Shown: positions 35,295 through 44,995 of the stretch, in pieces
Layout: each line of letters starts with the position of its first letter
How positions within the stretch are numbered: position 1 is the stretch's first letter
Assembly: GCF_025971925.1 (NCBI RefSeq)
Contig: NZ_JAPDHV010000001.1
Location: 1-64,000, forward strand
From: Chryseobacterium oryctis
GTDB taxonomy: Bacteria; Bacteroidota; Bacteroidia; Flavobacteriales; Weeksellaceae
Length of the DNA: 64,000 nt
Direction: 5' to 3'
The notes under the pieces: model-generated
What the model was told of the DNA's origin: nothing
What the model saw: only the letters and a program-made list of their open reading frames with translations
The model's database searches: none
Position numbers and translations under genes: made by a program

Positions 35295-37016
35295 CTACCT
35301 TTCTCCATATTTTTTGTACTTATACAATGCTTCAATTGCTTCTTCTTTACCAGCATATTCATTAGCACCTACGCCCCAAGATACAGCCCATTTCCCACCA
35401 TCTTTATCATAGTATTTATATAAATTCCCTGAAACGCCATCTCCATATTCCACATAATATTTATACGTTGTTGTACCTAAAATAGCCCCGCCTTCTTTTA
35501 CGGTTTCAAATTTTACGACTTTAGGAATTGAGGTCGTGCTGCTTGATGAAGAACTGCTACCGGACGAAGAACTTCCCGAACCTCCGGACAAGAGTCTGTT
35601 GAAATCATCTTTTGTTATTTCTGACCTAATGAGTTTTCCGTTGTCATATTCCGCATACCATTCATTACTTACTAATCCACCCAAAGTCCAGTTCTTTACA
35701 GTAATTGCTCCGTGAGGTAACCCGTCTTTGAAATTTCCGTAATAGCGGAAACCTTTGGTATCCCGCATTTCGCCATTGCCATTAGGAGCCCCATTTTTAA
35801 ATTCTCCTTCGTACCAAGAACCGTCTGTTCTTGTATATTTTCCTTTTCCGTGTGCTCGTCCGTTCAGTGTTTGTCCCGTGTAAGTGGTGTCGCTGTTATA
35901 ACGCATATTGGTTACATTCTCAATCTTATCGCCGAGTAAGCAACTTGATACTTTTTCTCCTTTCGTATTGATGTAGGAAAACTCGTTTTCATTTCCTAAT
36001 TGTACGAGGGCAAGTCCGTTTATGAAACGGTTTGCTACAAACATATCTATAGGAATTACTTCTTCTCCTTTGGTATTGATGAAGCCCCATTTTTTATTTC
36101 TTTTAACAGCAGCATGCCCTTCTGTAAAATTTTCTGCCTGGTCGTAGATGCAGGGAACTGCTAATTTTCCTGTTTTGTCAATAAAGCCAGCTTTTCCATC
36201 GGAATATACCATTGCCAATCCGTTATGAAAAGAATAAAGATAGTCATACTGAAAAGGAATAACCACTTTTCCGGTTTTATCTATCGCTCCTTTTTTTCCA
36301 TTGGGACTTTCTCTCACGATAACCATTCCGTCAGAAAAATTGACATCAAACATATCGCCCGGATGATAATATTTCGGAGGAATTACAATATTGCCTTTTT
36401 TATCGATATAACCTGTCTTGCTATCTTTTTCTATACGAGCCATTCCGTTTGAAAATTCACCAACTTCATCAAATTTGCAAGGTATGACCAATTTGCCATT
36501 TGTGTCGATAAACCCATATTTACCATTAGTATCCTGAACTCTACACAAACCTTCCGAGAAAGAACCTTGAGTAGGATATGGGAGATTTTCAAATACTTTT
36601 TGCCCTTTTTTGTTGATGGTGTACGTTTTTCCGTCTGCTGCCTTTACGCGGGCAAAACCATTGTAGAAAGAGAAATAATCATACAAGAAATCAATGACAA
36701 CATCTCCTTTAGTATTGATTGCACCCCATTTTCCGTTATCATTCTGAACCGGACACATTCCTTCTTTGAATGCTCCAGTTTTTTTAAATACCATTGGAAT
36801 TACAAGAATACCCTTGCTGTTGATAAATCCTGTTTTTCCGGTGTTTCTGTCTTGTACGTCAAATAATGCGGTATTGTTTTCAGTATTTGTATTGGCAGCC
36901 GCAGTTTTTTTACCTGTAGTCGTTACAGTCTTTTTCATAGGTGCTTTTTTCTTTACCTGTCCGAAAGAAAATGCCGAAACTGTTATCAGCATTATTATAA
37001 ATAATTTTGTCTTCAT
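35295..37016 (-). CDS. Secreted WG- and MORN-repeat protein
   Basis: A 573-residue protein read from MKTKLFIIM (a longer start at 37061 would hide the signal peptide). After the signal and a Lys/Thr-rich linker come about ten WG repeats (patterns KWGAINTKGDVVIDFLYD, YGFIDTNGKLVIPCKFD), then three MORN-like repeats (GKYTRTDGSWYEGEF, FRYYGNFKDGLPHG), a Ser-rich linker and a small C-terminal domain. These repeats form protein-binding beta folds; the target is unknown. It ends with TAG 11 bp before the next gene, so the two are cotranscribed. Confidence 0.8.
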   Translation of the reverse strand: MKTKLFIIMLITVSAFSFGQVKKKAPMKKTVTTTGKKTAAANTNTENNTALFDVQDRNTGKTGFINSKGILVIPMVFKKTGAFKEGMCPVQNDNGKWGAINTKGDVVIDFLYDYFSFYNGFARVKAADGKTYTINKKGQKVFENLPYPTQGSFSEGLCRVQDTNGKYGFIDTNGKLVIPCKFDEVGEFSNGMARIEKDSKTGYIDKKGNIVIPPKYYHPGDMFDVNFSDGMVIVRESPNGKKGAIDKTGKVVIPFQYDYLYSFHNGLAMVYSDGKAGFIDKTGKLAVPCIYDQAENFTEGHAAVKRNKKWGFINTKGEEVIPIDMFVANRFINGLALVQLGNENEFSYINTKGEKVSSCLLGDKIENVTNMRYNSDTTYTGQTLNGRAHGKGKYTRTDGSWYEGEFKNGAPNGNGEMRDTKGFRYYGNFKDGLPHGAITVKNWTLGGLVSNEWYAEYDNGKLIRSEITKDDFNRLLSGGSGSSSSGSSSSSSSTTSIPKVVKFETVKEGGAILGTTTYKYYVEYGDGVSGNLYKYYDKDGGKWAVSWGVGANEYAGKEEAIEALYKYKKYGER

Positions 37017-37060
37017 AATTTTATTTTTAAATTTCTCGTCAAACTTAAAACAAAAAACCA

Positions 37061-37082
37061 CCTGAAAATCTGTGTTTTCAGG
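37061..37082 (-). terminator. Terminator of the leftward lipoprotein gene
   Basis: CCTGAAAA/TTTTCAGG hairpin with a T-run in the leftward reading direction, 131 bp downstream of the 37213 stop codon and before the start of the WG protein. Confidence 0.65.
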
Positions 37083-37212
37083 CAGTTTTGAGCGAGTTAA
37101 CTATTGAGTTCGTGAAAAGGATGTTTTAATGAGTAAATTAAATCTGTTTCTAAAAAAATCTTTTTTTATCAGGATTATTAAAGCCTGAGAGAATGTGATA
37201 ATTTAATATTGA

Positions 37213-39450
37213 TTAATTTTTAATAGGACGAATACTATACCCAAAATACTCATTATCATAGGGGTAGTATCTATAATTTACTGGAACAGTTACTATACTT
37301 ACTGTTTGATTAGAATTGTCAACTTTTAAAGCGTAGAAATATCCTTTTCTTATAGATCCATTATTTTCCTGATCTATTGAATGTAATGTTGAAGACAGAT
37401 ATATGGAATAGTTGTCTTTTCCACTATAAACTTTTGAAACAGAGTTTGTATAAGAACTATAATAGATATGACCGTTACCGGCATAAACATTCGAAAAGCC
37501 AGAGGTTTTGTTTATCTGTTCAAAGGCATTTGAACCGTAATAATTTATTAATTCTTCAAAATCCTGTTTTGTTGGTATTCTGTAGCCATCAGGAGCAATA
37601 GTTACATTAAGTACATTTTGAGGTGGATTAGTTTGTTCCAGAAAATATAATCCGCCTAATTGTTGAGCGTAGTTCTGATTATTATCATAATAGTTTAGAT
37701 ATCCAATAGAACCATATAGTGACTGCCCATTAATATCTCTCGTAACTCTTAAATTTTCTTTGAACCATTGCTGATTACCAATTACAACAGTATTATAAAT
37801 ATGACCGTCAATGTCAGTAACTGTTGGGTTATCCGGTAATGAAGAAATATTTTTCGTAAAAGTTACCATTGTTTTAGAACTGTATGCATCATTGATTGCT
37901 GCGGCAAGCGTAACAGAAGCTTCGGATATTTTAATTGTTTTCTCTGCGAGATCATACCAGTGCCAAAGACTGGCAAAACATTTTTTAAAACTTAACCTAA
38001 ATTGTTCTCGTGTTTTTGTAATTCCGGCAACATTTTTATACATATTGTAAACAAGGTTTAGATATTTAGGGCTATTTCCGGCAGTATTAAAATCAGTGTA
38101 AAATTCTCTAGCTATGAATACTCCCATATCTTGTATCAGTTCCAAATAATCTTTATTTGTATAATATCCATATAGTTTTTCTTTTATATTTGGCTGTGAC
38201 AAATAGGCTTGTGTTAGTTTCTTAATCAGCTCTTTAAATGGTTGTTTTTTGCTTCCATATCTAAAATCAAAAACGCCATCTATATTTTGTACTTCTGTCA
38301 CTTTCATTTTAATACCCTCGTTCAAGCTGATAATAGGGTTAATAAAATCATTGTAACCAGCTTCCATAGCAACCTGACAAAGACGAAAAGTTTCTGTGTC
38401 GGAAAAATCAGCAAACGGTTTGTGAGGTTGTCCTATTCCCCAGACTTCTACTTCCAGCCTTTGTGCATCTTTGACATCTGCAGTCATTTCTTTGGTCTCA
38501 CTCATCGTGATATAGTCAGGGTAGCTTCCCCCGAATAGATATGATTTAAGACTTTCTCCAAAAACCAATGTTTTATAACTGACAGGTTTAGATTTTAGCA
38601 TAACAGCTTCTGTTGATGGATCTTCTCCTTGTTCGGATAATTCTATTGATATCTTATTGTATGGAACATTATTATTCAAGTAAACTTTATTAGCATAAAT
38701 ATCCACCGTTCGCATTCCTTTGTTTATCATTTTAAATTTAAAAACACCATTTATTTCAGAAATATGACTGTATTCCATATTGCTTTTCATTATCATATAA
38801 TTTTCCATGACAGCCGAGTTTAAAAACTCTCCTATAACAAGTCTGTAAGATGGCAATTCTGTATAATTTACTGAAGGGCAGGCGGGAATTTTAGAAACCT
38901 CTGTAATTTTATCTATAACCTCATTTAAATAGGCATTATAAGAAGGCATTTTAATAATCTCCTTAGAAAGACCATCTTGCACATCTTTATAGGGGCTTGC
39001 AAACTGTGGGTAGCTTAATAGGGTTGCAATTGCTGTGGATTCTGCACTCAAATAAATTCCAGCAAATGTTTGCAGATATTCCATCGTCGGAAGAGTATTA
39101 TATCCATATAGAATGGGAACGCCTATTTCATTTGTTAAAAAAATTAATTGATTGCCTCCCGTTGTTTTTACTTCCGGTGTGCAAGAATAAACAGTGCTTC
39201 CCGGTGTAATACCTTTGGAGGCAATCTTATATTCAGGATTGATGCTAAAATCTCCATCTGAAGATGAAATTTTATATACTTCAGGATTGGTAAGTGTTAT
39301 TCCTTGTGGTAAGATTATATTAGCATTAACTTTTACAAGGTTCGATGATGAATTACCATTATCGTCTTCTGAACCCAGATCTTCTTTTCTGCAAGAGGTA
39401 AGAGATACCCCAATACATAGCAGAAAAAAAACAAATTTGAAATTTTTCAT
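37213..39450 (-). CDS. Large lipoprotein with Fib_succ_major domain
   Basis: A 745-residue protein read from MKNFKFVFF, whose signal ends SLTSC with a lipobox Cys at about 20. Most of the chain has no recognised domain. The last 190 residues are a Fibrobacter succinogenes major paralogous domain (DIDGHIYNTVVIGNQQW, ENLRVTRDINGQ, GYRIPTKQDFEELINYYG), seen on surface proteins of Bacteroidetes. It is probably an outer-membrane surface lipoprotein. No TGA inside. Upstream lies the response regulator gene on the same strand. Confidence 0.8.
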   Translation of the reverse strand: MKNFKFVFFLLCIGVSLTSCRKEDLGSEDDNGNSSSNLVKVNANIILPQGITLTNPEVYKISSSDGDFSINPEYKIASKGITPGSTVYSCTPEVKTTGGNQLIFLTNEIGVPILYGYNTLPTMEYLQTFAGIYLSAESTAIATLLSYPQFASPYKDVQDGLSKEIIKMPSYNAYLNEVIDKITEVSKIPACPSVNYTELPSYRLVIGEFLNSAVMENYMIMKSNMEYSHISEINGVFKFKMINKGMRTVDIYANKVYLNNNVPYNKISIELSEQGEDPSTEAVMLKSKPVSYKTLVFGESLKSYLFGGSYPDYITMSETKEMTADVKDAQRLEVEVWGIGQPHKPFADFSDTETFRLCQVAMEAGYNDFINPIISLNEGIKMKVTEVQNIDGVFDFRYGSKKQPFKELIKKLTQAYLSQPNIKEKLYGYYTNKDYLELIQDMGVFIAREFYTDFNTAGNSPKYLNLVYNMYKNVAGITKTREQFRLSFKKCFASLWHWYDLAEKTIKISEASVTLAAAINDAYSSKTMVTFTKNISSLPDNPTVTDIDGHIYNTVVIGNQQWFKENLRVTRDINGQSLYGSIGYLNYYDNNQNYAQQLGGLYFLEQTNPPQNVLNVTIAPDGYRIPTKQDFEELINYYGSNAFEQINKTSGFSNVYAGNGHIYYSSYTNSVSKVYSGKDNYSIYLSSTLHSIDQENNGSIRKGYFYALKVDNSNQTVSIVTVPVNYRYYPYDNEYFGYSIRPIKN

Positions 39451-39576
39451 ATCATTTTTTTCCTCAAATCTAAAAGTTAAATCAACCCGAAAATTGTATT
39501 TCTCAGGCAAACTTATACAATCATACTGTTCAATGAGTGAAATAAATGTTCTGATGAGTTAGTTGCAAAAATTATT

Positions 39577-40383
39577 TCAAATTTTATGATATATCAAAAG
39601 TGTACTTTTAATATTATCAAGATATAGGTTACTAATGGGAAGTTCAACTTTAGTGTTTTTCATTAAAAGGGACTCATCAAAACCAAATGTATTTCCAGAA
39701 TTAAGATTAATAAATTCCTGTTTGTTTTTATGTAGTTCTATGATACCGCTTTTTACGTTTAGAACGATGTTTCGCTGATTAGTATTAAGTTTTTCGACAA
39801 ATTTAGTATTTACAATATAGCATTTGTGGACTCTCAAAAAATCCGGAGGCAAGAGTTCTGCAAATTCTTTAAGACTTTTAGAAACTTCCGACTCAGACAT
39901 ATCTGTTTTTACAATGATGGTTTTATTGCTAACGGATTTCAAATAATAGATGTCATCCAAAGCGTAAAAATAATGCCCATCAATTTTCTTAATATCCAAT
40001 ATCCTATTTTCTGTAATATGCTGATTTTTAAATTTTTCAATTGCTAAAAAGAGTTCATCCGGATCAACAGGCTTTTCCAGAAAATAGAGATAATCATTGT
40101 TGGTAGATTCTTTTCCGTATTTGGTATGAGCGGTGGTCATAATGATTTTCGGAAGCCTGTGAAAAAATTGCCTGATGTCATTAATAAGGTCATAGCCTTT
40201 CTTTTCGCCAAGTTCCACGTCAAGAAAAATTAAAGCGGGTTTTTTCTCTGCAATCAGTTTTTTACCCTCGCTGTATGTTCCGGCTTCTCCAATATTGATA
40301 AGGAACGGATAGTTGGAAAGTTCGTTTTTCAGGGTCTGCTTTGCGGAAGGGTTGTCTTCAATAATAACGTAAGTAAAATTCAT
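39577..40383 (-). CDS. LytTR-family response regulator
   Basis: A 268-residue response regulator read from MNFTYVIIEDN, just after the kinase gene's end (a longer start overlaps the kinase gene and lacks domain support). The receiver domain has the acidic pocket IIED and phosphoacceptor Asp in ALIFLDVELG, Thr/Ala in KIIMTTAH and Lys in FLEKPVD. The LytTR DNA-binding domain (about 150-240) includes RVHKCYIVNTKFVEKLN. With the adjacent histidine kinase it forms a two-component pair that may control nearby secreted-protein genes. It ends with TGA. Confidence 0.88.
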   Translation of the reverse strand: MNFTYVIIEDNPSAKQTLKNELSNYPFLINIGEAGTYSEGKKLIAEKKPALIFLDVELGEKKGYDLINDIRQFFHRLPKIIMTTAHTKYGKESTNNDYLYFLEKPVDPDELFLAIEKFKNQHITENRILDIKKIDGHYFYALDDIYYLKSVSNKTIIVKTDMSESEVSKSLKEFAELLPPDFLRVHKCYIVNTKFVEKLNTNQRNIVLNVKSGIIELHKNKQEFINLNSGNTFGFDESLLMKNTKVELPISNLYLDNIKSTLLIYHKI

Positions 40384-40390
40384 CTCGTGT

Positions 40391-42379
40391 TTAGTTTTTG
40401 GATAAAGTGGTATTGTTGAGTTGATAGTCATAATGGATCGGAACGGAAACATTGACCGTAGTTCCGTCCGGTCTGTCGGAAATCTCAAAAAGGGCTTTGT
40501 TTTTATTTTTTTCATTCAGAAGTTTGAAGAGGTTAGCGTAGGTGCTGATTCCGATTCCGGTATCCTTTTCCGGAGAATTTTTTCGTCCGGTTCCGTTGTC
40601 TTCCACTGAAATGAATAGCTGATTTTCTTTTTCCAAAATTCTGATGTCAATTTTCCCTCCGCTTTCTTTCGGCTTGATTCCGTGCTTAATGGAATTTTCA
40701 ACCAGATTTTTCAAAAGCAGTCTCGGAATCTGAATGTTTTCGGTTGTTGCCTGATTGTCAATATGGTATTCCAAAGGGAAATGCAGCGTGTTTTTTTCGA
40801 GATTGAGGTAGATTTCTATTTGCTCCAGCTGATTTTCCAGACTTTCCGTAACAGAGGAGTTGGAAAGTGAGGATTTCAGCAGGTTGGCAAGCTTCGCCAT
40901 TTTGCGGTAGGTTTCAGGCGATGTTTCCTGAATTTCCGGAGCAAGGCTCAGCAGCAGATTTTTAAATTCGTGCGGGTCTAATTGCTTGTTGAGATTAGAA
41001 AGTTCCATTTGCTGAAGATTGTTCTGAAGTTCCAGAACGGTATTTTTCTGTTCGGCCTCTTTTCGCTTCTGGCGGTTTCTGTTCCAAAGAAATCCTCCTG
41101 CGGAAAGCAGTACCAAAAATCCGATTCCGCCGATAGCGAGGTTCCGGTTGGATCTTTCTTTTTCGAGTTCGAGCTGCTGGGTTTTGAGTTTAATATCTTT
41201 TTCCGCAGTGCGGTATTTTACATCAAGTTCCGTAAAATTTTTATTGTTCGCCTGATTGTTAATCGAATCGTTTAATTTTAAAAATGTTGTAAAATCATCT
41301 CCAAGTTCTTTATTATGCATCATAAGATAGGAGTGGATATAATCGCGGTACACGTTTCTTTTTGTGAGTACACCTTCTATATAATCCGACATTTCTCTTG
41401 CTTTTTTAAAATCTTCATACGCTTTCGGGTAGTTTTTTAAGGTCATATACAGTTGACCTCTGTTTTTTATATCGTCAGTCAGATAATAATTGTCGCCTAA
41501 TTTTTTATCAAGTTCAATAGATTTATTAATATGGAGAAGGGCTTCCTCATATTTTTTCATTCCCAGCAATGCAGAAGATTGAGTCAGATGATAATAAGAT
41601 AAGGCATCATCGGTAGTGGCGGTTAACTTTATGGAATCGGAATATTTTTTTGCAAGTTCGTATTTGTTAATTGAATAATAAAAATCTGAAATGTTCCCGT
41701 ATGTTGCCCAGATAAATCTCGGATTTTTCGTTTGTTTTAAATAATAAATGGTTTTTTTGTAATAAAATTCTGCTTTTTCTTTAACTCCCAGCTGGTCATA
41801 ATTAATGGCGATATTTCCGTGAACTGTTCCTTTTGTTTCAACATCCTTTATTTTGTTGATAATGGAAAACAATATTTTATTAGAGCCGAGAAAATCTCCT
41901 TTGAATTGAAGTTTGGACGCTTTTGAAACCAGATTGATGTACAGCTGTTTATCGTATTTTCCCTTTTTTGCCAGCTCTATCGCCTTATCTTCGAATATCA
42001 TAGAAGAATCTATTTTATTGGCACTCTGATAAACGAGGGATTTATTATGCATCGTAACACTTGCCGAAGCATATAGTTTTAGTTTTATGCGGAGGTCAAG
42101 GCTTTTATCCAGATTTTGCAATGCTTTATCATACTCTCTTTTTTTAAGATAATAATTTCCCCAACTGTGGAATACCATTGCTTTGAGAGTATCGTTTATT
42201 TTAAAATCATTTTTCTTTTCAATTGATTTTAAAACATCCGCAGCTTTGCCGTTTTCGGCATTGTTCAGAGAATCGAATTTATTGAAGTATGGTCTGTATA
42301 TATTCTCAATTTCGCTTTTTTGAGCTATTAAAGCATTAGAAAATGCAAACAAAAAGCAGGTAAGTAGATATTTTTTCAT
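40391..42379 (-). CDS. TPR-containing LytS-type histidine kinase
   Basis: A 662-residue sensor: signal peptide, about seven TPR repeats (residues 60-370), one membrane helix (about 412-430, NLAIGGIGFLVLLSAGGFLW), a coiled coil, then the LytS-type His_kinase domain with LDPHEFKNLL (phosphoacceptor His near 471) and an ATPase domain (LLKNLVENSIKHGIKPK, VEDNGTGRKN). It is cotranscribed with the LytTR regulator (8-bp gap). The periplasmic TPR domain would sense a ligand or protein. Very common architecture in Flavobacteriia. Confidence 0.88.
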   Translation of the reverse strand: MKKYLLTCFLFAFSNALIAQKSEIENIYRPYFNKFDSLNNAENGKAADVLKSIEKKNDFKINDTLKAMVFHSWGNYYLKKREYDKALQNLDKSLDLRIKLKLYASASVTMHNKSLVYQSANKIDSSMIFEDKAIELAKKGKYDKQLYINLVSKASKLQFKGDFLGSNKILFSIINKIKDVETKGTVHGNIAINYDQLGVKEKAEFYYKKTIYYLKQTKNPRFIWATYGNISDFYYSINKYELAKKYSDSIKLTATTDDALSYYHLTQSSALLGMKKYEEALLHINKSIELDKKLGDNYYLTDDIKNRGQLYMTLKNYPKAYEDFKKAREMSDYIEGVLTKRNVYRDYIHSYLMMHNKELGDDFTTFLKLNDSINNQANNKNFTELDVKYRTAEKDIKLKTQQLELEKERSNRNLAIGGIGFLVLLSAGGFLWNRNRQKRKEAEQKNTVLELQNNLQQMELSNLNKQLDPHEFKNLLLSLAPEIQETSPETYRKMAKLANLLKSSLSNSSVTESLENQLEQIEIYLNLEKNTLHFPLEYHIDNQATTENIQIPRLLLKNLVENSIKHGIKPKESGGKIDIRILEKENQLFISVEDNGTGRKNSPEKDTGIGISTYANLFKLLNEKNKNKALFEISDRPDGTTVNVSVPIHYDYQLNNTTLSKN

Positions 42380-42425
42380 ATATAAATTTTAAAAACTCTG
42401 CCCCGAAAAACTCTTAAAACTAAAA

Positions 42426-42531
42426 GCGTGGGACATTTGCCATAGCTTGCCGTTGAGGTGGTCGAATACCTTGCACACAAGTATGTAAAGCCCACGCAGG
42501 AGGTGAGCGTTATCCATACTTTCTTGTGTGC
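42426..42531. repeat. Structured palindromic element, possibly a dispersed repeat
   Basis: GCGTGGG (42426-42432) pairs with CCCACGC (42491-42497), and GCACACAAG (42473-42481) with CTTGTGTGC (42523-42531), so two alternative or interlocked stems. It is 65 bp between the first arms, similar to a tRNA, but there is no T-loop signature. The minus strand also has a 66-codon frame (VWITLTSCVGFTYLCARY) that I suspect is a translated repeat sequence rather than a gene. It may be an RNA or a genome-wide repeat. Confidence 0.4.
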
Positions 42532-42576
42532 CATTATGAATTTTCGACCTTTCAACCGGCAAGAAAATAGAAACAA

Positions 42577-42925
42577 CCGCTAATTAGTTATATTCTAAAA
42601 TCGTTAAAAATTTTTTGTCTTATAAAGACGGGATAAAAGTAATAAAAATGTAGCAGAGTAGGGTGTTTTTGGAATTAAATATTGTCTTAATTCCCTCTTA
42701 ATCTCAATTTTATCGTTTAAATCTAACATGTAAACATATTAGATGTATATAATCACTCATTGAAAGTGTACGATCACACATTATAACATTGATATCCATA
42801 GTATTATCAAAAAATCTTCAAATTTTCAGATATTGTTTTTCAAAATCAGATTGTTTTATTTTTTGCATTCTATTTTATTATAGTTATAATTAAAGCTGTT
42901 GATTTAGAAATAAACGATTTATACA
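42577..42925. other. 349-bp AT-rich intergenic region
   Basis: No gene seen. It is markedly AT-rich and holds the upstream region of the AT-rich gene at 42926. No clear promoter box or tRNA is visible. Confidence 0.5.
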
Positions 42926-43681
42926 ATGCTTCCAACTACTTTTCTTATTCTTCAAAGCCTTTTAAGTACTATTTTGTCTATTGCACTTATTATGCTGATA
43001 AACAATTTTTTCTTTAAAAAACATAAGTTGTCCGTCATTAAATTGCTGCGAATTTCGTTTGTGAGTTTTTTTATTGTCTTATTATTTTGATCGATAAATA
43101 TCATATTAGGCTGTATAGGTTTGTTGCTTATAACAATATTTATGTTTTGGAATATTCTAAAACCCGACTTCAAAAAAACAATATGTTTATCGCTAATCCG
43201 AATTATTACAATAGTGCTGATGAATGCCTGATTGTCATATCTTGCCAACTTTTTTTATTTTAATCATGTTATTTTAAAAGGTGCAGAAGCTGATTCAATC
43301 ATTGTTGATAATACAAATAGCAGCTATATAAGTGACATATTATCAGAGAAACAAAACGCTCTAATATTATCGGGGGTGATTCCCTCTTCAGAGGATTTGG
43401 AAGAAGAATCAGAATGCTACAAAAGTAAAGAACCTTATATTTGCCCTGATTGAACGAATGTATGGTATTATGAAAATATGTATGATAAATTAGAAGAAAT
43501 GACATATCAGTTTACCGGATGATCTGCAACCAACAGTTGTGAACAAATTAAAGGATATGATTTGGCACAATATTATGACTGTATAGATAAGCTGTCAAGA
43601 GCAATAAAAAATATTAACCTTTGCGACAATCATAAAAATCAGAAAAGAAAATCAGAATGTCAATTATCCATAAAGGAATAA
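42926..43681 (+). CDS. AT-rich membrane protein with four in-frame UGA codons
   Basis: A 251-codon frame from ATG 42926 to TAA 43679-43681, broken only by TGA at 43088, 43229, 43451 and 43520. The N-terminal 115 residues contain four hydrophobic helices (LSTILSIALIMLINNFFF, ISFVSFFIVLLF, IGLLLITIFMFWNIL, IRIITIVLM). The C-terminal 130 residues are soluble and Cys-rich. The TGA contexts (LLF-SINIIL, NA-LSYL, ICPD-TNVW, FTG-SATN) suit glycine, especially CPDGT and FTGGSA; tryptophan cannot be excluded for the first two. The gene is more AT-rich than its neighbours and separate from the main recoded block, so it may be of another origin, such as UGA-glycine Absconditabacteria/Gracilibacteria. 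Confidence 0.6.
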
Positions 43682-43849
43682 TTTCAATTTAACATATTGA
43701 CAATCAGTATTTAGAGTGCACAATAATACTTGTGGTTGGTTGGAGTTTTGGCTTACAAATTAGCATATCTCGGATTTTTATCTTTATTGTGGTTGGTAAA
43801 TTCAGAATATTGAAGGAAAAAATTCTACGGATAACTTGTCAGCAATTTT

Positions 43850-44995
43850 TTACATTTCCAGAATTATCCGTTCCCAATCTTTTTCAAGAATATAAGTTCT
43901 TGCTTTTTTGGACGGGTTTTCAATCTGAATAAAATTTTGTTCCAGCCATTTTTTGATGAGTCCGTTTGCACTCCTTGCATTGATGCCCAAATGGTCGGCG
44001 ATTTCCTGCAAATTGACCTCCCTGCTCTTTTGAAATAAAGATAGTACCTGACGCTGTTGCGGACGAAGTTCACGGAGTTTCTCTGTTTGATAATGCGTGC
44101 TATTCACTTGTTCCAGTCCTGAACCTGTCGATTTTTGTTCTTCTTTATAATTGAACGCTTTTTCGCGTACTCTTTGAAATGCGATTGCCATCCCTTCCGT
44201 AAAATATTCCAAAAAGGGAGTCACATCCGCTTCCGGTCTTCCAAAATAATAATTGTGACTTTCCCCTATAGTTAAAGCATTATAATATCCCTGCAAATTT
44301 TTGGCATAATACTCTTCCAGCGAATAAATCCCTTTCATCCCGTAACCTGTTTTGTGAAGAATGAAAGTCGTTAACAGACGTGCAGTTCTTCCGTTTCCGT
44401 CGTAATAAGGATGAATGGTTGCAAACTGATAATGTGCCAGTGCTGCAATAATAGGTGCAGGAAGTTCCTGCATTTCAATCTGCTCATCAATCCACCCGGT
44501 TAAATCCTTCATTAATGATGCAACATCTTTTGCTTCAGGCGGCATATACACAATAGATCCTGAGCTTCCATCTTTTATGACGTTTTGACCTTCGCGATAC
44601 GGGCTTTGCTTTCTTGCTCCTTTATATACCATTGAATGAATAGTTCTGATTAACTTCTCTGATATAGGTGCATCTTGTCTGAGTTGTTCTTCTACATATT
44701 CCAAAGCAAGGAAATAATTTCGGACTTCTTTTTCGTCACGTTCTCTTCCGGGAAACCCACCTTCCTGCCCTTTTGCGATTTTTTCCACTTCTTCCGGAGT
44801 TAAAGAATTTCCTTCAATCTGTGTGGAATAATGCGTGGTCATCAGTCTTGCTGTTTCTCTCAGTGAGGCAATTACTTTGCCTGTGATAGGCAGAATGTTG
44901 ATTGCCTCCTTATGCCTTTCTATTTCCAGTAAGTTGCTGGCAATTGTCGGCGTAATTTGAAAATTAGGGTTGAATACCATTTTAGGAATTTGCAT
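43850..44995 (-). CDS. Fic-domain AMP transferase with N-terminal inhibitory motif
   Basis: A 381-residue class-II Fic protein. The catalytic loop is IHPYYDGNGRTARL near residue 194 with the required His and the phosphate-binding GNGR. An N-terminal inhibitory motif (S/T)xxxE(G/N) is present as STQIEGN near residue 56, and the C-terminal 60 residues form a winged helix (LQEIADHLGINARSANGLI). The family transfers AMP to a protein target; this class is self-inhibited until a signal relieves it. It stands alone between the UGA-containing gene and the ABC-3C operon. Could act in stress or defence; the target is unknown. Confidence 0.88.
   Translation of the reverse strand: MQIPKMVFNPNFQITPTIASNLLEIERHKEAINILPITGKVIASLRETARLMTTHYSTQIEGNSLTPEEVEKIAKGQEGGFPGRERDEKEVRNYFLALEYVEEQLRQDAPISEKLIRTIHSMVYKGARKQSPYREGQNVIKDGSSGSIVYMPPEAKDVASLMKDLTGWIDEQIEMQELPAPIIAALAHYQFATIHPYYDGNGRTARLLTTFILHKTGYGMKGIYSLEEYYAKNLQGYYNALTIGESHNYYFGRPEADVTPFLEYFTEGMAIAFQRVREKAFNYKEEQKSTGSGLEQVNSTHYQTEKLRELRPQQRQVLSLFQKSREVNLQEIADHLGINARSANGLIKKWLEQNFIQIENPSKKARTYILEKDWERIILEM

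Noticed and set aside
39577..40515. Longer start for the LytTR regulator
   Set aside because: It would overlap the kinase gene by over 120 bp; the start at 40383 begins exactly at the receiver domain.
42426..42497. Possible tRNA gene (7-bp acceptor-like arms 65 bp apart), wanted as a UGA-decoding tRNA
   Set aside because: No T-loop (TTCRA) and no D-arm or anticodon arm could be fitted on either strand.
42376..42576. 66-codon minus-strand frame in the palindromic element
   Set aside because: Probably a translated dispersed repeat; no domain and no neighbours in operon.
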